Positions 32,533 to 40,923 of a DNA stretch of 64,000 nucleotides are shown piece after piece; the stretch's first letter is position 1; the number at the start of each line of letters is the position of its first letter. The DNA is from an uncultured Lachnospiraceae bacterium. Its GTDB lineage: Bacteria > Bacillota > Clostridia > Lachnospirales > Lachnospiraceae. The notes beneath the pieces are model-generated. The model was not told where the DNA came from, searched no databases, and was given only the letters and a program-made list of their open reading frames with translations. The stretch covers positions 1 to 64,000 of the forward strand of contig CAJUEX010000009.1 in the NCBI GenBank assembly GCA_910585715.1. The letters are read 5' to 3'. A program made the translations under genes and the position numbers.

Positions 32533-34109
32533 GCATAGCGGGAAATGCATTAAGGGAAAAAATCAGGAGAAAAGAGCTTTATATATTGGCGGCAGTGGGG
32601 CTGTTGGTCATATTGGTATTTTGCAGCGGAGCAGGCACTATTACTGTGAATGGAGAGCCTATAACGGATTATGGGAATATGATTTCCATTATGATATCGG
32701 TGGTGAATTTTATAAGCGGCGCTCTGGCAATTGTTTTAAGCTTAAGAACCATACCAAATGAATATGAAAGAAAGACCAGTCACTTAATCTGGATTCGGGG
32801 CATTTCCCAGACGAGATATCACGGGGAACTGGCGCTTGCAAATGTAGCAGCCAGTCTGTTTGCCACAGCAGTGATGTATGGAGGGCTTCTGGTGTTTACC
32901 ATTGTCAAACAGGAAACCGGCAGGATTTTCGCTTTGCTTCCGGCATTTCTGGTGCTTTCCATCAGCATTTCCATCGTCAGCATGCTTACAAGTATTCTCA
33001 GCATCCGGCTTCCGGGGATGGCTGCAGGCTTGGCTGCTACAATCTGTTATCTGGTGGGAGTCTTTCATAATGCGCTGGATGTTTACAGAAGCATGGTAAC
33101 CGGGCTTATCAGCTTTGTATTAAAGACACTGCTTGTCGTCCTGCCGGATTTAAATAATATACAAAGCCAGGCAGGGGCGGTGCTTCTTACCGGAACCTAT
33201 GGACTCAGCGTAAGGAATCTTTTTATTTATGAGGAAGCGGTTTTGCTGCAGGAAAAAATGGATGAATTAGGGTTTCAGGATTTTCGGATTACGGATTATC
33301 CCATAGCTTTTTTCGACGGGAACAAGGATTATGTGGTTACCAAAGAAGGAAAAGAATATAAGGTTGAAACAAGAAAACCAGTTTTTTCCACCTATGTGGG
33401 AACTGCATATGAGGTGGAAGACCATTATGAAATCATCCTGCCTACCATTGAAAGCTTTGAAAAAATGTTTTCTATGCTGGGCATGGTAGAAAACGTTCAG
33501 GAATTTCAGAAAGGAAATGCCGCTTCCTTTGAAGAAAGTGAATACGAGGATAAGGAGCAGGCAGCCACTATCTGGCACGAAGGCTTTCATGCATATCAGA
33601 TGACCGAATTTGAAAATGAAATTACGGAAATGCTGGAAGGACATTCTTTTTCAGAGGAGGATTTCAGCGAGGAAGTGATTGTAAACCAGGTGGATGCCAA
33701 TGAGCAGGCAGTGGAACTGTATAAACAGGAACTGAAGCTGTTGAAAAAAGCCGCTCTTTCGGAGGATGTTGACGATATAAAGGCTCTTATAATAAAATAT
33801 AAGGAGTTGGAAGAAAAGAGAATAGGACTGCTGCAGGAAGATGTCCTTTTGCTTGAGGAATATTTTGAAGGAATGGAAGGCACGGCTCGTTATATAGAAG
33901 GAAAGGCATATGAACAACTGTATTCTAAGGAAGCCTTTGAAGAGACATATCTGGAAGCTTTTGAAAGCTATCAAAAGGGGAGCGGGAAGTATTACGGAAC
34001 AGGAATGGTAAAATGTCTGCTTTTGGACCGTCTGGCTCCCGGCTGGAAACAGGAATACGATTTTTCAAAGAGCCTTACGGGCCTGCTTTATGAGCAGATT
34101 GGAGAATAG
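32529..34109 (+). CDS. ABC-2 type permease with C-terminal HExxH peptidase-like domain
   Basis: A 526-residue protein. Residues 1-215 hold about six membrane segments of an ABC-2/NosY-type permease. A usual last membrane segment is not evident; instead a soluble part of ~300 residues follows. This part contains HEGFHAYQ at about residues 350-357, an HExxH zinc motif, and EGTARYIEG about 100 residues further, a plausible third ligand of gluzincin peptidases, embedded in long acidic helices. The product thus seems to join transport and proteolysis, perhaps maturing the exported peptide. Alternatively it is a fusion left by a deletion between two genes. The regulator gene follows one base later. 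Confidence 0.82.
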   Translation: MSIAGNALREKIRRKELYILAAVGLLVILVFCSGAGTITVNGEPITDYGNMISIMISVVNFISGALAIVLSLRTIPNEYERKTSHLIWIRGISQTRYHGELALANVAASLFATAVMYGGLLVFTIVKQETGRIFALLPAFLVLSISISIVSMLTSILSIRLPGMAAGLAATICYLVGVFHNALDVYRSMVTGLISFVLKTLLVVLPDLNNIQSQAGAVLLTGTYGLSVRNLFIYEEAVLLQEKMDELGFQDFRITDYPIAFFDGNKDYVVTKEGKEYKVETRKPVFSTYVGTAYEVEDHYEIILPTIESFEKMFSMLGMVENVQEFQKGNAASFEESEYEDKEQAATIWHEGFHAYQMTEFENEITEMLEGHSFSEEDFSEEVIVNQVDANEQAVELYKQELKLLKKAALSEDVDDIKALIIKYKELEEKRIGLLQEDVLLLEEYFEGMEGTARYIEGKAYEQLYSKEAFEETYLEAFESYQKGSGKYYGTGMVKCLLLDRLAPGWKQEYDFSKSLTGLLYEQIGE

Positions 34110-34110
34110 C

Positions 34111-35163
34111 ATGAAATATAAGGTTTTGGCAGCAGATGACGAAATAGAATTACTGGATGCATTAGAGCTGTTTTTGGAAAAGGAACAGATAGAGCTGCAA
34201 AAAGCAGGTGACGGGATAACGGCACTGTCCTTATTTGAAAAAAATCCTCCTCATCTTGTTTTGCTGGATATTATGATGCCCGGACTGGATGGTTTTTCGG
34301 TGCTTAGGAAAATCAGGGAGACCAGCAAGGTTCCGGTCATCATGGTAACTGCCAAAGGAGCGGATTATGATAAAATTTTAGGGCTGGAGTTAGGGGCGGA
34401 TGACTATATTACAAAGCCTTATAACCCTATGGAAGTGGTGGCAAGAGTGAAAGCAGGGCTTCGGAGAAATTATGACTATAGGGAAGAGGCATGTAAGGAG
34501 CCGCAGGAGCTTTCCCTTTTGGGGCTGACTTTAAATGAAGTGGAGGGAACTGTAAAAAAGAGGGGGGAACTTATAGAACTGACGAAAACGGAATATATGA
34601 TTTTAAAGCTTTTCATGCATAACCCCGGCAGGATTTTCACAAAGCAGCAGATTTTTGAGCATGTATGGGAAGAGGAAAGCTATATGGCAGACGATAATAC
34701 CGTTATGGTGCACTTAAGATGTGATATGTGCGAAATGCTTCGGAAAGTCTGCGGAGAATATTATGATGAGATTGAAAAAAAGGGATTTGAATTTGAAATA
34801 GAAATACCGGAAGAGCCCTGTTACGTTATGGCGGATGAAAAGCTGTTTTCCAGAGTGATTGCCAATCTTTTGAGCAATGCCATAAAATATAACGAGACAG
34901 GTAAAAAAATCATGGTTTTTATGGAAGAGCAGGAAGGAAAGCTTCAGATTGCTGTGATGGATGACGGGGAGCTGTTGGAGGAGGAAGCCGGAAATGCGTT
35001 GTTCCGGGCATTTGTCAGAGGGGACAAGACAAGAAAGAGCGACGGCGGGACAGGGCTTGGACTTTCCATTGCACGGGTGATTGTGGAAAAGCATGGGGGG
35101 AACATTTTGTATGAGAATCGGCAGGGGTGCAATTGCTTTCGGATTGAGCTTGGGAGAGGATAG
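34111..35163 (+). CDS. Response regulator fused to a histidine-kinase ATPase domain
   Basis: A 350-residue protein (ATG 34111, GGAG upstream; ATG 34090 is less likely). Residues 1-120 are a receiver domain with the phosphorylation Asp in VLLDIMMPGLDG and conserved Lys in YITKPYNP. Residues about 130-202 are most of an OmpR-type winged helix (ELTKTEYMILKLFMHNPGRIFT, ADDNTVMVHL). The sequence then passes directly into the end of a kinase: CEMLRKVCGEY, N-box VIANLLSNAIKYN, G-boxes DDG and GGTGLGLSIARVI. The winged-helix wing, the sensor, and the His-containing dimerisation helix are absent. It looks like an in-frame joining of a regulator gene and its kinase gene. Confidence 0.85.
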   Translation: MKYKVLAADDEIELLDALELFLEKEQIELQKAGDGITALSLFEKNPPHLVLLDIMMPGLDGFSVLRKIRETSKVPVIMVTAKGADYDKILGLELGADDYITKPYNPMEVVARVKAGLRRNYDYREEACKEPQELSLLGLTLNEVEGTVKKRGELIELTKTEYMILKLFMHNPGRIFTKQQIFEHVWEEESYMADDNTVMVHLRCDMCEMLRKVCGEYYDEIEKKGFEFEIEIPEEPCYVMADEKLFSRVIANLLSNAIKYNETGKKIMVFMEEQEGKLQIAVMDDGELLEEEAGNALFRAFVRGDKTRKSDGGTGLGLSIARVIVEKHGGNILYENRQGCNCFRIELGRG

Positions 35164-35201
35164 GAGAAGGGGAAATTGGAATAAAAAAGGAAACTTTGGT
35201 T

Positions 35202-35462
35202 TTAAGAGGAACCTTTCCTGTCTTCTTCAATGAGAGAATCGTAAGAGATATGGAACACGTTACATAAAGCCTGCAATTCAATATCGGTTACATATCTTTT
35301 GTTGGTTTCGATTCTGGTAATCACATTTTTATCTATATCATAGCCGGCGAGCTGAAGCTTGTGGGCAAGGTCGCGCTGGGAAAGATTATGCAATTTTCTT
35401 AGTTCAATGAGACGTTGGCTGATAAGATTCTTTTTGCCGGAAATGTTTTTGGGTTTAGGCAT
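35202..35462 (-). CDS. Cro/C1-type transcriptional regulator
   Basis: An 86-residue protein; ATG 35462 has AAGGAG in front, and a longer reading from 35519 is unlikely. The helix-turn-helix reads LSQRDLAHKLQLAGYDIDKNVITRIETNKRYVTDIEL, the slightly long form common in Firmicutes phage- and host-type repressors. It is transcribed away from the next gene, and the 127-base gap between them probably holds a shared operator. Confidence 0.9.
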   Translation of the reverse strand: MPKPKNISGKKNLISQRLIELRKLHNLSQRDLAHKLQLAGYDIDKNVITRIETNKRYVTDIELQALCNVFHISYDSLIEEDRKGSS

Positions 35463-35589
35463 TGTGTTCTCCTTTGCTTGTCGGTTTTTGTCAATGGCTT
35501 GTCTCACTTTTTGCACCATCCTTATTGATTTTAACTTGAAATTATAGTAAAATCGGTTGTAAAAGTGAGACTAAAGGAGAATAGCAAAT

Positions 35590-35886
35590 ATGGATAAAGA
35601 AATTATTTATTATGTAATGAATGGAGATATTGATTTGCCGGTGGATGTTTTGACGAATAAAATTATGGTAGAAGATGAATTTGTTGAAGGTAGGGAATGC
35701 GGGCAGTTGTATAACGAAGTGTATCAGGCAAGATGGCGTTTGGAGGAAAGATTGGATGCAAAAGGTAAGAGGGATGTGGAACGTATTATTGATTATATGA
35801 ACAGTATATTAAAAATATTTTCTATGAAGATGTATGATTACGGTTTGGAAACAAAGAAAGCTTCTTATGAAATTATGGAATTATGA
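35590..35886 (+). CDS. Small helical protein of unknown function
   Basis: A 98-residue acidic protein, mostly helical (CGQLYNEVYQARWRLEERLDAKGKRDVERIIDYM), with AAAGGAG before its ATG. I recall similar short proteins in Lachnospiraceae but no established function. It is divergent from the Cro/C1 regulator and is followed by the antisense-RNA promoter of the first small-toxin locus. Confidence 0.75.
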   Translation: MDKEIIYYVMNGDIDLPVDVLTNKIMVEDEFVEGRECGQLYNEVYQARWRLEERLDAKGKRDVERIIDYMNSILKIFSMKMYDYGLETKKASYEIMEL

Positions 35887-35931
35887 AAAAAAGTTATTGA
35901 AATATCCTATTTGCTATGGTATATTAAATAT

Positions 35932-36036
35932 AGGAAGAGTACCCACTCCAAAGGTGGATGCCTCCGAAGATGGATAATTGTCCTTACGGACATCGCCTCA
36001 TCTGTTGGCAGACAGGTGAGGCATTTTTATTTTTTC
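35932..36036 (+). ncRNA. Probable antisense RNA of the first small-toxin locus
   Basis: A promoter with TTGAAA (35897-35902), a 17-base spacer and TATATT (35920-35925) faces the toxin gene. The transcript would end at a hairpin (GCCTCA...TGAGGC, 35995-36022) with a T-run. No ORF with a ribosome site is in it. The T-run overlaps the last codons of the toxin gene on the other strand, so the two RNAs overlap at their 3' ends, as in TxpA/RatA-type systems. Confidence 0.65.
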
Positions 36037-36143
36037 TTGTTTCTCTTATCGAGAAAGGCAAGAAACGTAACAGTCAGACTACCAAAGGAAATCAGCAGGC
36101 TGATTATCCCAATGAATATCAAAATAATATCCGCAGCTGTCAT
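36027..36143 (-). CDS. Small holin-like membrane toxin (type I candidate)
   Basis: A 38-residue peptide: one membrane segment (IILIFIGIISLLISFGSLTV) and a basic end KRNKKK. Start ATG 36143 follows GGGAGGTG. A second in-frame ATG at 36212, with AAGGAG before it, would give 61 residues. The Shine-Dalgarno GGGAGG can pair with CCTCCC about 40 bases upstream in the mRNA, which would hide it. The promoter is at 36247-36275. Peptides of this form are typical type I toxins that depolarise the cell's own membrane. Confidence 0.75.
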   Translation of the reverse strand: MTAADIILIFIGIISLLISFGSLTVTFLAFLDKRNKKK

Positions 36144-36246
36144 ATTACGCACCTCCCTTCCTATGTAATCCGGCAAGCCGGACATTGGCTCGGGAGGCTG
36201 CCACCCTGTCATGGGTACTCTCCTTGCAGCATTTGCTGCATATATA

Positions 36247-36275
36247 ATCATAACACTGGATACGCTTAATTTCAA
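36247..36275 (-). promoter_or_regulatory. Promoter of the first small-toxin gene
   Basis: On the minus strand TTGAAA (36270-36275) and TATGAT (36247-36252) are 17 bases apart. It gives a leader of about 100 bases before the short start. Confidence 0.7.
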
Positions 36276-36359
36276 TAAAATCATATCGAATTTTAGAATA
36301 AACTTAAAGAACATCAATTTTTTCTTGAATTTATTTGAGGATTATGTTACATTATAAGT

Positions 36360-36457
36360 ACAAAAAAGGAAGCAACCGCCCACAAAGTGGTTGACCTCCC
36401 AAGTGGTTACATAAGCCTGCCTGGACTGCCAAGTACAAGGTAGGCTTAGTTATTTTC
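36360..36457 (+). ncRNA. Probable antisense RNA of the second small-toxin locus
   Basis: A promoter with TTGAAT (36325-36330) and TACATT (36348-36353), 17 bases apart, faces the toxin gene. The transcript ends at AAGCCTGCCT/AGGTAGGCTT (36413-36447) plus a T-rich run that overlaps the toxin's stop region. It contains ACCTCCC (36394-36400), complementary to the toxin's Shine-Dalgarno GGGAGGT. Confidence 0.65.
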
Positions 36458-36545
36458 GCTTGTTGTTCCTATCAATATAGGCAAGCAGTGCAACAAGAAA
36501 CGTTCCGAAAAGAATTAACAATGTTAAAACTTCGTATGTACTCAT
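36450..36545 (-). CDS. Small holin-like membrane toxin (type I candidate)
   Basis: A 31-residue peptide beginning MSTYEVLTLLILFGTFLVALL and ending in the basic stretch DRNNKRK. This is the pattern of the short 'putative holin-like toxin' peptides of Firmicutes. GGGAGGTGG precedes the ATG, and AGGGAGG in the site can pair with CCTCCCT about 14 bases upstream in the mRNA. A promoter lies at 36616-36644. It would insert in the cytoplasmic membrane if not blocked by the antisense RNA. Confidence 0.85.
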   Translation of the reverse strand: MSTYEVLTLLILFGTFLVALLAYIDRNNKRK

Positions 36546-36615
36546 ATACACCACCTCCCTTCCTTCTCAAGTCAGGGAGGCTTTCCACCTTGTAACACGA
36601 TTGTTCCATATTGAT

Positions 36616-36644
36616 ATTTTAGCATATTCTCTTTTTTAAGACAA
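36616..36644 (-). promoter_or_regulatory. Promoter of the second small-toxin gene
   Basis: On the minus strand TTGTCT (36639-36644) and TAAAAT (36616-36621) are 17 bases apart, about 70 bases before the toxin start. Confidence 0.65.
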
Positions 36645-36751
36645 TCAAAATGGTTGTATTTTAAATAATTTCTTATCATTTTTTGCCAACATTCTATTAT
36701 GTAACGTAGAACCTTTCCATTTGCAACGGATTCTGATTCCTGCGCAGGAAC

Positions 36752-37834
36752 TTATTTCTTTTTCGTCCTCACAGGCTCCCGGTTCAACAAAACACAATCT
36801 CCATTCTGCTTGGTAAGCTTATACAAAATACTTCCATATGCAGTATCTTCCGCAACACTGTTTCCAGCCGGATATCCCCGAAGGCACCCCTGTCCTTCCT
36901 GCCATTCATAAACCAGAACCAAATTGTTTTTCATAATACAAGAATGAAAAACGACTTCCTTCACATGCACAAATTCCATTCCCTGCCGTTTGAGAACTCT
37001 TTTGGAGATTGCGAACATAAACAAAAAGATTAGAATCAATCCAATCAAACCGACAGCTTCTATGGCAAGAGAGTGGTTCAAAGAAACTCCGTTTTCTAAC
37101 ATGCTTAAAATTATGCCAATAGTGGTATATAAGACTGCCATTACGATCATGAAGTTCTTGGAAAAACGGAAGAGAATGCTCTGTATGACTTTCACATATA
37201 AATCTGCAAAATCTTCTTTGTCATGTCCCAAAAGCTCATGACCGTATTTGTTCAGGTCTTTCATATTTGGATGGGAAAGACGGCAATATTCATTTAGCTC
37301 CTTTGTCAGTGGATAAAAAGAGGAAAAGTCAGGAACCAGTCCTTTTAATTCATTATTCAGCCTTACCAGTTGAAAGGAACCGGCATCATCATATAAAACA
37401 AGAAATCGTTTTCCAATGTCTTCCTGCGAGATTTCTGAAAACCGTGAAGGATATTCCAGCAAAATTGGTTTTCCTTCTGCATCGGAAAAATCATCCTCTA
37501 TGTATAAAAACAGCTCTTCTGATTCAATTTCTACCAGTGTGGCGCCGTTTACCATAAGATTTTCTTTCCTTAAAAATGTTCTTTTCGTCCTTTTTATCCG
37601 AATCTCGTTTAATATTCTGGAAAAAGCAGTATAGAAAAGGACAAAACAAATTAATACCAAAACGAAGGAATTAAGTACATACATTTCGATAAACATAGCA
37701 ATGACGGCTAAAAATATGGCAGTTAAAAAGCTGCTTAAACTGCTTTTGGCTGCTGTCTGATAAATGCCTTCCAATATCTGTTTCCGGTTTTTGAATAACA
37801 ATTCCCTTTCCGATTCCGTGCATACTCGTTTCAT
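36752..37834 (-). CDS. Membrane protein of unknown function
   Basis: A 360-residue protein with two membrane segments near residues 33-70 and two more near 228-275. The loop between the pairs (about residues 80-225) and the C-terminal ~85 residues are soluble. The overall plan, two hairpins around a soluble domain, recalls the candidate immunity protein at 6855-8036, but I see no clear sequence identity. Its 5' end has AAGGA before the ATG. It is divergent from the tetrapyrrole operon and has no partner gene. Confidence 0.7.
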   Translation of the reverse strand: MKRVCTESERELLFKNRKQILEGIYQTAAKSSLSSFLTAIFLAVIAMFIEMYVLNSFVLVLICFVLFYTAFSRILNEIRIKRTKRTFLRKENLMVNGATLVEIESEELFLYIEDDFSDAEGKPILLEYPSRFSEISQEDIGKRFLVLYDDAGSFQLVRLNNELKGLVPDFSSFYPLTKELNEYCRLSHPNMKDLNKYGHELLGHDKEDFADLYVKVIQSILFRFSKNFMIVMAVLYTTIGIILSMLENGVSLNHSLAIEAVGLIGLILIFLFMFAISKRVLKRQGMEFVHVKEVVFHSCIMKNNLVLVYEWQEGQGCLRGYPAGNSVAEDTAYGSILYKLTKQNGDCVLLNREPVRTKKK

Positions 37835-38036
37835 GTATCTATCCTTCCAAGTTTAAAGTATAATTGGATAATAATATGAAACAATTGTATCATATAGAAA
37901 AAAAGAACTCCAGTAACAGCTTCCATAAATACGGTCTAAAAAGCTATTTTCCCTAAAAAGCAAATTGTGCTATACTGTACATAAAAATCAGAAAGAAATC
38001 TAATAAATAACATTAAAAGGAAGCAAGCAGGAATCT

Positions 38037-39194
38037 ATGAATTGTATCAGTATCAGTTATAGGAACACACCGTTAAGAATTCGGGAGTGCTGTGCATTTT
38101 CCCCGGAAGAAAAAGAAACCTTTGAAAAAAAAGCGTTGCTTCTCGGCATAACAGGCTGTGTTGTGGTGTCCACCTGCAACCGGGTAGAAATTTATTTTAC
38201 CGGAGACGGCAGGATGATTCCAAAGATAGAAGCATTATTTATGAAAGAAAAACAGATAGAAGAAGCTCTGTTTAAGAAAAGTATCTGCGTCTATAGTCAG
38301 GAAGGCGCATTGCGGCATTTGATGAAGGTTTCCTGCGGACTGGATTCCATGGTGCTTGGAGAGGATGAAATCTTACGGCAGGTAAAAGAAGCCTATCAGG
38401 CTTCCATGGAAGGGAAACGCTGTGATTACGAATGCAATCTGGCATTTCAGGAGGCATTTCATGTGGCAAAGGCGGTGAAGACGGATACAGAGCTGTCTAA
38501 GACACCTGTTTCCATAGGGACGCTGGCAGCCCATAGGGTGATGGAATTTCTAAAGAAGCAGGAAAAGGCTTTGGGAGGAAATGTATTGTTAGTTGGCGCT
38601 ACCGGGAAAATCGGGGGAATCGTGGCAAGGAATCTTTTAGATAAGGAAGGAATCCATTTGTTTCTCACCGGCAGAAGCCATAACCGGAAACAGGAGTTTT
38701 TCAGCAGGGAGGAAAATGCAGACTTCGTTCCCTATGAAAAACGCTATGAATATATAAATCAGGCAGATGTGATTATCAGCGCCACAAAAAGCCCTCATTA
38801 TACCTTTACAAAGGAGGAAACAGCCCTGGCATTTCAGGAAAGGAAAAAAAGATTGTTCCTTGATCTGGCAGTGCCTTGTGACGTGGACGGGGAAATAGGA
38901 AAGCTGCCCCATACGGAAATCATAAATATTGATGATTTTAAAATGCTGTCTAAGGAAAACAACGCTATAAAGCTGAAGGAAATGGAAAAAGCGCAGATAT
39001 ACATGGAGGAAGGGCTGGAGGAAATAAAAAAAGCCCTTTCCTACCATGAACTTCAGAAACATATGGAAGCCTTGCAGGAGCTTACAAAGAAAAAAGGCAT
39101 TTCCCATGTGCTCTATCAATTGCGGGACAGGCTGACCGGAAACGAAATTCAGGCTTTGGTGGAAGGACTGAAGGAAGTGACAGGAGAAAAATAA
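38037..39194 (+). CDS. hemA: Glutamyl-tRNA reductase
   Basis: A 385-residue enzyme making glutamate-1-semialdehyde from glutamyl-tRNA, first step of the C5 tetrapyrrole route. The active-site Cys is in VVSTCNRVEIY. The substrate region GLDSMVLGEDEILRQVKEAY, the NADPH fold VLLVGATGKIGG and the C-terminal dimerisation helices are all visible. The family's usual GAGKMG nucleotide motif is here GATGKIG. It opens a six-gene run with short gaps or overlaps, ending with hemL. No cobalamin riboswitch-like element is recognised upstream. Confidence 0.95.
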   Translation: MNCISISYRNTPLRIRECCAFSPEEKETFEKKALLLGITGCVVVSTCNRVEIYFTGDGRMIPKIEALFMKEKQIEEALFKKSICVYSQEGALRHLMKVSCGLDSMVLGEDEILRQVKEAYQASMEGKRCDYECNLAFQEAFHVAKAVKTDTELSKTPVSIGTLAAHRVMEFLKKQEKALGGNVLLVGATGKIGGIVARNLLDKEGIHLFLTGRSHNRKQEFFSREENADFVPYEKRYEYINQADVIISATKSPHYTFTKEETALAFQERKKRLFLDLAVPCDVDGEIGKLPHTEIINIDDFKMLSKENNAIKLKEMEKAQIYMEEGLEEIKKALSYHELQKHMEALQELTKKKGISHVLYQLRDRLTGNEIQALVEGLKEVTGEK

Positions 39195-39196
39195 AA

Positions 39197-39829
39197 ATGG
39201 CGTATTTTCCTATTTATGTAAACTTGGAACGAAAAAAAATATTGATTGCGGGAGGCGGCAGGGTTGCTCTTAGAAAGGTGAAAATTCTGTTAGAATATGG
39301 TCCCCGGATTCTGGTAGTGGCTCCTGAAATAGAAGAAGAGCTTTACAGGCTGGAAAAAACAGCAGGTCCCGGCAGTCTTATGCTGGAACACAGAAAGTTT
39401 CGTCAGGAGGATTTAAAGGCGGCGGATATAATTATCGCAGCAACGGATTCTCCTTTGGAAAACAGCAAAATATACAAGTTATGTAAACAAAATGGGAAGC
39501 CGGTGAATGTAGTGGACGTGCCGGAGGAGTGCGATTTTATTTTTCCTGCCATCGTTAAGAAAAGGGATTTGGTAGTGTCCGTTTCAACCGGAGGAAAAAG
39601 CCCTCTTTTTGCAGCCAGACTGAAAAAGGAGCTGGAAGAGAGGATTCCTGATTATTATGGAGAGCTGGTGGAGCTGCTGGGAGCATGGCGCAGCAAGGTT
39701 TTGACAGAAGCGTCAGATATAAAAAAGCGCAAGCGCATTTTCGGAGCATTGATAGAAAAGGGAAAGAAACAGGGCGGTAAGCTGTCGGAGAAGGAAATCA
39801 GACATATAATAGAAAAGGAAGCGCAGTAG
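39197..39829 (+). CDS. Precorrin-2 dehydrogenase / sirohydrochlorin ferrochelatase-type protein
   Basis: A 210-residue protein matching the N-terminal half of CysG: FPIYVNLERKKILIAGGGRVALRKVKIL (NAD-binding glycine motif), AATDSPLENSKIYKLCK, VNVVDVPEECDFIFPAIVKKRDLVVSVSTGGKSPL. It oxidises precorrin-2 to sirohydrochlorin. It starts 2 bases after hemA. Its presence beside cobA-hemD directs the route to siroheme or cobalamin, not protoheme. Confidence 0.93.
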   Translation: MAYFPIYVNLERKKILIAGGGRVALRKVKILLEYGPRILVVAPEIEEELYRLEKTAGPGSLMLEHRKFRQEDLKAADIIIAATDSPLENSKIYKLCKQNGKPVNVVDVPEECDFIFPAIVKKRDLVVSVSTGGKSPLFAARLKKELEERIPDYYGELVELLGAWRSKVLTEASDIKKRKRIFGALIEKGKKQGGKLSEKEIRHIIEKEAQ

Positions 39830-39831
39830 GG

Positions 39832-40821
39832 ATGGAAAAAATCAAAATCGGCACAAGAGGAAGCGCTCTGGCATTGGCACAGACGGAATTGGTAATAAGA
39901 CAGATTAAAGAGAAATTTCCGGAAGCGGAATGTGAAGTCTGCACCATTACCACAAAGGGGGATAAAATTTTGGATAAGCCTCTTGTGGAATTTGGCGGCA
40001 AGGGCGTTTTCCTTACGGAAATTGAGGAAAAGCTTATGATAGGGGAAATAGACCTGGCTGTCCATAGTGCCAAGGATATGCCTATGGAACTGACAGAGGG
40101 ACTTGACATTTTAGCAGTGCTGAAGCGGGAAGACCCAAGGGATGTGCTTGTTACCATGGACTTTGAAGGGTTTTTGAAAAAGGAACATCCTGTGGTGGGA
40201 ACTTCCAGCCTTAGAAGACAGGTGCAGATACAACAGATATTTCCGGCGGCGGTCTGCCAAACACTGAGAGGAAATGTGAATACAAGGCTGAAAAAGCTGG
40301 AGGAGGGCATGTATGACGGAATCCTTTTGGCGGCAGCGGGGTTGAACAGGCTTGGTCTTGAAAAGGAAGAAAAATTTCATTACTATATCATTGACGTAGA
40401 CAGGATGATTCCCGCAGGAGGACAGGGAATTATTGCGGTGGAAGGAAAAAAGGACAGCCCCCTTTCAAAGCTTCTTGAGTCCATAACCCATAAAGCCACA
40501 AGGAGAGAGCTGGAGTTGGAGCGAATGGCGCTAAAGCTGCTAGAGGCAGGCTGCCATGAACCGGTAGGGGTGTATACAAGGCTTGAGGAAGCCGGAGAGA
40601 TTAAAAAAAATAATACAGATGAAGATAATACAGGTAAAGATAATGCGGATAAAATCAATGCGGATAAAGAAAACACGGCGTTGGATTACATGCTTTCTAT
40701 CCGGATGTGCAGCGATGTAAATGGACAATTAATAAAAAAAATGACAAAGGTGCCAGATGCACGGGCGAAAAAAGCTCTGGCAGAGCTTGCAGGGGATTTA
40801 CGGAAACAGGAAAGAAAGTAA
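39832..40821 (+). CDS. hemC: Hydroxymethylbilane synthase (porphobilinogen deaminase)
   Basis: A 329-residue enzyme that links four porphobilinogens. The N-terminal RGSALALAQTELV, the catalytic Asp in AVHSAKDMP, the Arg-rich GTSSLRRQVQIQQ and LRGNVNTRLKKL, and the dipyrromethane Cys in AGCHEPVGVY are visible. After the Cys, a low-complexity Asn/Asp/Lys insert of about 25 residues (nt ~40606-40680) sits in the C-terminal domain and explains the greater than usual length (about 300). Order and spacing place it third in the operon. Confidence 0.95.
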   Translation: MEKIKIGTRGSALALAQTELVIRQIKEKFPEAECEVCTITTKGDKILDKPLVEFGGKGVFLTEIEEKLMIGEIDLAVHSAKDMPMELTEGLDILAVLKREDPRDVLVTMDFEGFLKKEHPVVGTSSLRRQVQIQQIFPAAVCQTLRGNVNTRLKKLEEGMYDGILLAAAGLNRLGLEKEEKFHYYIIDVDRMIPAGGQGIIAVEGKKDSPLSKLLESITHKATRRELELERMALKLLEAGCHEPVGVYTRLEEAGEIKKNNTDEDNTGKDNADKINADKENTALDYMLSIRMCSDVNGQLIKKMTKVPDARAKKALAELAGDLRKQERK

Positions 40822-40923
40822 GAGACAAATACTGTTCCGTTACGCAGAGAAAAAAATCAGACGGCGGAAGGACAGCAAAAAAGGAAAAGCTCGTAAAAAT
40901 AAGAAAAGGCAGTGAGGTAGAAA

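Noticed and set aside
37835..38036. Cobalamin riboswitch before hemA
   Set aside because: No B12-box-like sequence or extended structured leader is seen in the 200 bases upstream; only a weak promoter.
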